NCBI GenBank assembly: GCA_002254765.1
Contig: NJDV01000060.1
Coordinates: forward strand, 1-7,136
Length of the DNA: 7,136 nt
Reading direction: 5' to 3'
Origin: Thermoplasmatales archaeon ex4484_36
GTDB taxonomy: Archaea; Thermoplasmatota; Penumbrarchaeia; Penumbrarchaeales; EX4484-36
A program made the position numbers and the translations under genes. Positions 5,685 through 7,136 of this stretch are shown here, piece by piece. The notes below the pieces were generated by a model. It saw only the letters and a program-made list of their open reading frames with translations. It was not told where the DNA came from and did not search any database. Each line of letters begins with the position of its first letter. Position 1 is the stretch's first letter.

Positions 5685-6155
5685 CTAAACCCCCCGTGCC
5701 AATAGCCTGCTGTAGGCAGCGTCTACGAATCTGCCCATGTCAACGCCTAGCTCATAGCCCGCTATAATGAAGGCAGTCTCAGAAGAGATTCTCCACTCCG
5801 CCTTATACCTGTTGGCCATCGCCACCACCTCCTGCTTAGGAACGGAGACTGTGGTGGTTATGTGACGGATAAGCTCCTCAAGCGGGTTCACATTAAGGCT
5901 TTCGGGATCGAAGTCTTTCGGCGGGGTGAAGTCGGGCTCCACCTCAATTTGCATGACATCCTCCGAAGGTATGAAGTATTCTCCCTCCACAGTGAGTATG
6001 GAGTTTTGAACCGCCGCGTCCACTACTTTTTTGGAGGTATGGGGATCAAACCAGGAGAGCTTGAACTGCAGGATTAGCTCTATCTCCCTCCTTCTCAGCT
6101 TTTTCCTCCCCTCCACAGCATAAACGGACTTAATTATCTTTTTCAGCATCTCCAC
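5685..6155 (-). CDS. DUF2240 family protein
   Basis: 156 residues. It resembles the archaeal DUF2240 family (COG3612 as I recall it): an N-terminal winged-helix-like part (residues about 1-65, with REIELILQFKLSWFDPHTSKKVVDAAV and the wing ILTVEGEYFIP), an acidic Pro-rich linker (66-90), and a C-terminal helical half (91-156) with ETAFIIAGYELGVDM, like the 'pevAallvA.e.GvD' end of that family. The function is unknown. The frame opens at GTG 6164, but that codon lies inside the near-perfect ribosome site GGAGGTGA (6161-6168). GTG 6155, 5 nt after it, is the better start; ATG 6149 is an alternative. The start overlaps the end of the HisA-like gene by 26 nt, indicating coupled translation. A nucleic-acid or scaffold role for the winged helix is inference only. 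Confidence 0.78.
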   Translation of the reverse strand: MEMLKKIIKSVYAVEGRKKLRRREIELILQFKLSWFDPHTSKKVVDAAVQNSILTVEGEYFIPSEDVMQIEVEPDFTPPKDFDPESLNVNPLEELIRHITTTVSVPKQEVVAMANRYKAEWRISSETAFIIAGYELGVDMGRFVDAAYSRLLARGV

Positions 6156-6849
6156 TATCCTCACCTCCCAAGAGGTCCCCTAAAGATATCAGAGCACCAC
6201 TAAGACCCGCCTTAAAGGCCTTCTCGACCTCCGCTATATCTTTTGAGGCCCAGTATATTTCAATGGCACTTCTGCCTTCCCTCTCCCTCTTCAGGCTTTC
6301 TTCCACCGGGGCGGGGGGGTTTAGATGGTCGTGAAGTATGATCCTCCTTACGCCAAGTATTGCGAGCTCCTCTAAGAGCTCCTTTAGGCCACGAAATCTG
6401 TTCACCCTCACCGGCCCTAGAATACGCTCCTCCATGTCCACTTGCACCGCGATGTTGTCTGTGAGCTCAAGGGCGCTTGCCACATCATCCAAGCTCTCCA
6501 GAAACTTAAGAGGTAGGATTGCCACCTCAGCCCCCGCCATTATGATATCAATCACGCTGTCCCCCGTGGCCGCTCCCACGTCCACCCACAGGGGGCCGAG
6601 CTCAGCTAATTCCCGTATGACATCCCATTGGGGGGCATCCTTCTGGATCCCCTTCAGGTCTAGCACGTGGACCCTCTCATATTGATCCAGAAGCTCTTTT
6701 GCCACCGCCTGGGGGGAGGCTACACTGCTGCCTATTTTGAGAGGGGAGTATCTATTCCCGATTACAGTCACCACTGCTCCATTGAGAATGGAGAGGGAGG
6801 GTATGACAAAGTCCCCGGGAACGCCCTTGATTTCTTTCATCGGTAGCAT
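6130..6849 (-). CDS. HisA/HisF-fold protein (COG1411-like), divergent
   Basis: 239 residues with the spacing of a HisA-like (beta/alpha)8 barrel: strand 1 at FVIPSLSILNG (14-24), the VHVLDLKGIQ strand (60-69), VDVGAATGDS (89-98), AEVAILPL (107-114), VQVDMEE with Asp138 at strand 5, a C-terminal IEIYWASKDI (196-205) and GALISLGDLLGG (218-229). It matches the archaeal relatives of ProFAR isomerase of unknown role, not true HisA. The strand-1 catalytic Asp appears as Ser, and the Gly-rich phosphate-binding turns (GGGIR, GGI, VGT) are replaced, so histidine-pathway activity is unlikely. The start ATG 6849 is about 3 nt from the start predicted by the TATA box at 6874-6882; ATG 6840 is a second choice. 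It is the first gene of the operon leading to DUF2240 and TPR-MPN. The tail (230-239) is acidic and probably disordered. Confidence 0.75.
   Translation of the reverse strand: MLPMKEIKGVPGDFVIPSLSILNGAVVTVIGNRYSPLKIGSSVASPQAVAKELLDQYERVHVLDLKGIQKDAPQWDVIRELAELGPLWVDVGAATGDSVIDIIMAGAEVAILPLKFLESLDDVASALELTDNIAVQVDMEERILGPVRVNRFRGLKELLEELAILGVRRIILHDHLNPPAPVEESLKREREGRSAIEIYWASKDIAEVEKAFKAGLSGALISLGDLLGGEDSGDAEKDN
6161..6168 (-). promoter_or_regulatory. Strong ribosome binding site for the DUF2240 gene
   Basis: GGAGGTGA on the minus strand, the full anti-16S consensus for archaea, lies inside the HisA-like coding region 5 nt before GTG 6155. It rules out the GTG at 6164, which is part of the site. 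Confidence 0.75.
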
Positions 6850-6873
6850 ACCGCTATCCCATATCTGCTAAAA

Positions 6874-6882
6874 CCTTTATAA
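6874..6882 (-). promoter_or_regulatory. TATA box of the HisA-like/DUF2240/TPR-MPN operon
   Basis: TTATAAAGG on the minus strand with purine-rich GGGGAAGG directly upstream where the BRE should lie. Its centre is about 29 bp from ATG 6849, which predicts a leaderless or nearly leaderless mRNA. Confidence 0.65.
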
Positions 6883-6973
6883 CCTTCCCCTTACTCTCTC
6901 TTCTCCTGCCCGAACAATCCCCCCCATTACAGCATCATGTGGGGATGGAGAATGACACACCAGATGTCAAAAG

Positions 6974-6982
6974 TTTTATATA
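6974..6982 (+). promoter_or_regulatory. TATA box of the right-edge membrane protein gene
   Basis: TTTTATATA on the plus strand, preceded by purine-rich CAAAAG that could serve as BRE. A start near 7005 would leave a leader of about 42 nt containing an AGGGGG ribosome site and a CTGCCGGCAG palindrome (7016-7025). With the minus-strand box at 6874-6882 it makes the 6850-7046 gap a divergent promoter region. Confidence 0.6.
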
Positions 6983-7046
6983 TTGTCTGGTTCTTCTATC
7001 TCTTGTATTCTGAACCTGCCGGCAGAGACTTTAGGGGGCGGTATCT

Positions 7047-7136
7047 ATGAGCAGCAAGTTGTCGGGAAAGGAAAAAAGTATTTTGTGCCTTCTGATGATA
7101 GGGATCCTTCTGACATCCTCTCTTCCTCTTCTCTTT
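7047..7136 (+). CDS. N-terminus of a membrane-anchored or secreted protein (runs off right edge)
   Basis: The first 30 residues of a gene that continues beyond the window. A short charged start (MSSKLSGKEK) is followed by a hydrophobic run (ILCLLMIGILLTSSLPLLF), the layout of a signal peptide or N-terminal membrane anchor with positive residues inside. The ATG at 7047 has AGGGGGCGG at 7033-7041 and lies about 70 bp downstream of a good TATA box. No cleavage site or lipobox is visible in what is present. The family cannot be told. Confidence 0.6.
   Translation, partial: MSSKLSGKEKSILCLLMIGILLTSSLPLLF

Noticed and set aside
6937..7050. A 37-residue plus-strand ORF (from MWGWRMTHQMSKVLYIVWFF) ending in an ATGA overlap with the right-edge gene
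   Set aside because: The best TATA box of the region (6974-6982) lies inside it, and no promoter or ribosome site precedes it. A chance frame over an AT-rich promoter is more likely, although the overlap is tempting.

Overview
This window looks like a piece of a euryarchaeal genome. It carries an archaeal type II glyceraldehyde-3-phosphate dehydrogenase, a KaiC/RAD55-type ATPase, and HisA-like (COG1411-type) and DUF2240-type proteins, which I know mainly from Euryarchaeota. Promoters are TATA boxes about 25 bp ahead of short or absent leaders, several ribosome sites match GGAGGTGA, and TTG or GTG starts are common. I cannot place the lineage further; an uncultivated, fairly GC-rich archaeon fits.

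Layout. (1) Positions 1-275, minus: the first 91 residues of a KaiC/RAD55-like ATPase that runs off the left edge. (2) Positions 378-2553, minus: an apparent operon of a small eight-cysteine zinc-ribbon protein (too short for usual ORF cut-offs), a ten-helix EamA transporter and GAPDH. (3) Positions 2554-2639: a compact divergent promoter. (4) Positions 2640-4529, plus: a tightly overlapping ABC operon with a LolD/MacB-like ATPase between two miniature FtsX-like permeases of nearly equal length. The second permease is cut short by what looks like a single missing base in a G run. (5) Positions 4554-6849, minus, converging on the ABC operon with 24 bp between: a HisA-fold protein without the usual phosphate-binding motifs, a DUF2240 protein, an unreported ~49-residue ORF, and a TPR-like protein ending in what looks like an MPN/JAMM domain lacking its HxH...D metal-binding stretch. 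(6) Positions 7047-7136, plus: the start of a membrane or secreted protein running off the right edge.

No RNA genes, CRISPR, insertion sequences or attachment sites were seen. The best leads are the 4554-6849 operon, which seems built from degenerate enzyme folds plus a domain of unknown function, and the stripped-down ABC exporter. Neither can be given a substrate from sequence alone. No stretch longer than 300 bases lacks a gene.
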